A stretch of 64,000 nucleotides of DNA from Bin87 sp964347975 (GTDB lineage: Bacteria; Chloroflexota; Dehalococcoidia; Lucifugimonadales; UBA3495), in the NCBI GenBank assembly GCA_964347975.1, contig CAYGAY010000001.1, positions 1 through 64,000 of the forward strand, written 5' to 3'. Below, piece after piece: positions 61,931 to 64,000 of the stretch. Within the stretch, counting starts at the first letter, position 1; each line of letters starts with the position of its first letter. Under the pieces are notes generated by a model that had not been told where the DNA came from, did no database searches, and worked only from the letters and a program-made list of their open reading frames with translations. The translations under genes and the position numbers were made by a program.

Positions 61931-62959
61931 ATGAACTTTGGCATGTTCACCGACTTTCACATTGGGGAAAACAAGACCCAGGCTGAAGCCTTTGACGAGT
62001 CGTTCACCCAAATTGACGATGCTGAGAGCATGGGCATCGATACGGTGTGGCTGGCCGAGCATCACTTCAGCCCGGAGCGGGCCGTGCTGGCGTCGCCCAT
62101 GGTCATCGCCAGCGCCATCGCGGCCCGCACCAGGCGCATCCGGACCGGGCTGGCAGTGCAGGTGCTGCCGCTGACCAACCCCTTGCGCGTGGCCGAGGAA
62201 GCCGCGACCGTTGACCACATCAGCAAGGGGCGCTTCGAGTTCGGCATCGGGCGAAGTGGCCTCACCAAGTACTACCAAGGTTACAACATCCCCTATGCTG
62301 AGAGCCGGCCCCGCTTTCTGGAGGCGCTGGAAATCATCATGCGGGCCTGGAGGAATGACGAGTTCTCATACGAAGGGCAGTTCCATTCTTACCAGGATGT
62401 GGCGGTGGTTCCCAAGCCGTTCCAACAGCCCTACCCGCCGGTGCGCGTAGCGGTGGCCGGCGAGGACACCTTCCCTCTCATCGGCAAAATGGGGCACCCC
62501 ATATTCGTGAGCGCCAATGCCGGGAGGGAACAGTTGAAGGCCCGCATCGCATCCTACGAGGAGGCCCGGGCCGCCGCCGGCCATAGCGGAACCGCCGACA
62601 TTGCCGTGCGCGTCCCGGTGTACGCCGCGGCGACGACGGAGCGGGCGCACTCGGAACCGGAGGCCAGCGCGATGTCCGCGATCCAGTACGCCGCCGGCGA
62701 GTTGGTGAAAACCGCCGCCAGCGAGGAGACCGCCCAGCGCATCCGCCAAACGGCCAACACTCCCTACTCCCAGGTGTTGCAGCAACGGGTGGTGTTTGGC
62801 ACGCCGGCCGAGATCGTGGAGCGGTTCAAGGGCTACCAGGATGATTTCGGGGCCACCGGCGTAGTGATGGAGGTCAACTACGGCGGGCGCATCCCTTACG
62901 ACCGGGTGAGGAATTCGTTGCGCCTGATCAGCGAGCAGGTGATGCCACACTTCAAGTAA
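61931..62959 (+). CDS. Luciferase-like flavin-dependent monooxygenase, copy 3
   Basis: A 342-aa close paralogue of the enzyme at 56687: FGMFTDFHIGENKTQ, GIDTVWLAEHHFSPERAVL, IAARTRRIRTGLAVQVLPL and KGRFEFGIGRSGL. GGAGG precedes the ATG; a TATAAT -10-like element is near 61887. Different residues after the phosphate site (TKYYQGYNIPYAE) suggest a different substrate from that of copy 2. Confidence 0.9.
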   Translation: MNFGMFTDFHIGENKTQAEAFDESFTQIDDAESMGIDTVWLAEHHFSPERAVLASPMVIASAIAARTRRIRTGLAVQVLPLTNPLRVAEEAATVDHISKGRFEFGIGRSGLTKYYQGYNIPYAESRPRFLEALEIIMRAWRNDEFSYEGQFHSYQDVAVVPKPFQQPYPPVRVAVAGEDTFPLIGKMGHPIFVSANAGREQLKARIASYEEARAAAGHSGTADIAVRVPVYAAATTERAHSEPEASAMSAIQYAAGELVKTAASEETAQRIRQTANTPYSQVLQQRVVFGTPAEIVERFKGYQDDFGATGVVMEVNYGGRIPYDRVRNSLRLISEQVMPHFK

Positions 62960-62969
62960 CGGGCGGCAA

Positions 62970-63701
62970 TTAACGGGTCGGCGATCCGGCGGAAAGTTGG
63001 GACTCCCACCGGGAAGTCCGGTCGCTCATGTAGTCCAGCTCGGCCTGAAACCGGGCCAGCGCGTCGGCCAATTCGGCGCGGGCTTTTTTGACCTTCCGAT
63101 ACTCGCTCCAGACAGTCCACGCTGCCAAAGCGGGGCCGATGACGAGGCCCACGACGGAGACGGCGGTAAGGACGAAGCGCAAGCCGGCGGAGGCGGCGAT
63201 TGGGCCGGCCACGCCTCCGCCGGCGGATGCGAATCTGGGCATGAAAGTCACGGCGCGGGCGGCGACAGGCTGTACGAAGCGGATTATGGTACCGGAGGAA
63301 GTTTTCCAGATCGTGGAGGCGGCAAAGCCGGCGCCGTATCGGCCTACGATGATCGCCGAAGACCCGCCGGGGCGCTGATCGAGCAAAGCCGCTTTTTTGC
63401 GAAAGGGGAGCCGGGACAGCGCGCTGGACAAAACTCTGGACCGCAGGCTGCTCACCGGCTCCGGTTCCGGCCGGGGCTGGAGGGCGACCGGTAGGGGCGG
63501 TTCCGGCAAGCCCAGCTTGGCGCACAGTTCCAGCTGGCGTTCATATTGGCGCTGCACCGCCTGGACGTGCTGCTGTCGGGCCTCTTCCAGTTCCTGATGC
63601 AGCTGGGTCAGCTTGCGGTGGGCGCGCACCTTGCTGGCCGCCTGTATAGCAGCAGAGCCGCCGGCCAGGACGATGGGCAGGAGGATGACTGGCAATGGCA
63701 T
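62970..63701 (-). CDS. Membrane protein with coiled-coil ends (243 aa)
   Basis: No family recognised. There is a short N-terminal transmembrane segment (1-20), a coiled coil (HRKLTQLHQELEEARQQHVQ), a Pro-rich middle, a hydrophobic pair of helices (about residues 165-195) and a C-terminal charged coil. It could be a structural or phage-shock-like protein; nothing specific can be said. It is convergent with copy 3 of the monooxygenase and lies next to the MITE-like element. Confidence 0.6.
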   Translation of the reverse strand: MPLPVILLPIVLAGGSAAIQAASKVRAHRKLTQLHQELEEARQQHVQAVQRQYERQLELCAKLGLPEPPLPVALQPRPEPEPVSSLRSRVLSSALSRLPFRKKAALLDQRPGGSSAIIVGRYGAGFAASTIWKTSSGTIIRFVQPVAARAVTFMPRFASAGGGVAGPIAASAGLRFVLTAVSVVGLVIGPALAAWTVWSEYRKVKKARAELADALARFQAELDYMSDRTSRWESQLSAGSPTR

Positions 63702-63776
63702 GATAGTCAGTATTGGGAGTGTGGGTTTTGCTGGCTTAATTCTAAAGGACAGTTTAGCGTCCTGTACAGGGCGGAT

Positions 63777-63940
63777 GGGTTGTGAACTAGGACGATTGCA
63801 AAGTCATTCCATCATTCCGGCGAAAGCCGGAATCCAGAACATCTTTGCCCCATCAATGCCTATCGACTCCGGCTTTCGCCGTAGTGATGGTATGGGGCAA
63901 AGGCTGAAAGGCGACTTTGCAATCGTCCTGGGTTGTGAAC
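63777..63940. mobile_element. MITE-like inverted-repeat element with an 11-bp direct repeat
   Basis: AGGACGATTGCAAAGTC (63789-63805) and its exact inverse complement (63913-63929) bound about 140 bases. Nested inside are a GGAATGACG-type hairpin (63812-63836) and a second inverted pair CTTTGCCCCAT/ATGGGGCAAAG (63843-63853, 63892-63902). The whole is flanked by the identical 11-base GGGTTGTGAAC on both sides (63777-63787 and 63930-63940), as expected for a target duplication made on insertion. It encodes nothing and would need a transposase from elsewhere. Confidence 0.75.
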
Positions 63941-64000
63941 GCAGCCTGGTTTGCCTTACCACCGTTGGCCGGGGAGGCGCTCCTGGAGAACCTCCCCGAA

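Overview
The window looks like a GC-rich (about 60% GC) chromosome segment of an uncultured bacterium, most likely a Chloroflexota of the Dehalococcoidia/SAR202 type. This guess rests on gene content: several luciferase-like flavin monooxygenases, a HpaB-type hydroxylase, many VOC-fold proteins, a CoxL/XdhA-type molybdopterin subunit, a futalosine-pathway MqnA and Uma2 nuclease. Many short palindromic repeats of the CTGGATTCC...GGAATGACG type are scattered between genes. No marker here fixes the lineage, and I saw no rRNA, tRNA or CRISPR array.

Layout. 0-1.5 kb: a poly-C tract, two tandem paralogous small proteins behind a consensus promoter, and a SWIM zinc-finger protein. 1.5-5.2 kb (minus): an SDR/epimerase, folC and fabF in one operon. 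5.2-10.4 kb: a decayed surface protein, an IS982-like transposase relic, a coiled-coil/nuclease-like protein with 42-bp repeats, a frameshifted PQQ-propeller lipoprotein and a pre-Nudix/Nudix hydrolase. 11-13.3 kb: a lone molybdopterin hydroxylase large subunit. 13.5-16.5 kb: small membrane and DUF3467-type proteins, a MetF-like reductase and MqnA. 16.8-21 kb: a secreted gluzincin, convergent with a frameshift-riddled S49 peptidase/DUF4350-like/coiled-coil block. 21-26 kb (minus): an amidohydrolase, VOC proteins, a repeat-containing membrane protein and a MATE exporter. 26.2-27.5 kb: an S1 protease broken by one frameshift.

27.8-32.5 kb carries yebC-ruvC-ruvA, Uma2 and uvrB. 32.5-38.5 kb has a zinc-ribbon protein, a two-gene D-glutamate-cyclase-like pair, an OmpR-type regulator, a flavin monooxygenase, an alkyltransferase-like protein and a membrane protein. 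39.2-43.1 kb is a single-chain restriction-modification enzyme with a PaREP1/HEPN-like tail, followed by a free-standing protein with the same fold signature. 45.4-46.7 kb is a Panacea-domain toxin-antitoxin candidate whose second ORF overlaps rplS by four bases. 46.8-56.4 kb is housekeeping: priA, fhs, def, cca, secD and secF. 56.7-63 kb holds two paralogous flavin monooxygenases, a HpaB-like hydroxylase and an extradiol-type VOC protein, with a methyltransferase-HNH fusion inserted between them. The window ends with a MITE-like inverted-repeat element flanked by an 11-bp direct repeat.

How the genes fit together. folC, fhs and the MetF-like protein belong to one-carbon/folate metabolism. 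MqnA points to menaquinone made by the futalosine route. The monooxygenases, VOC proteins, amidohydrolase, alpha/beta hydrolase, ABM protein and CoxL-like protein suggest oxidative breakdown of recalcitrant organic matter. Two unrelated restriction-modification-like single polypeptides plus a toxin-antitoxin candidate form a dispersed defence complement. Interrupted genes are almost all secreted or envelope proteins, while the long cytoplasmic housekeeping genes are intact.
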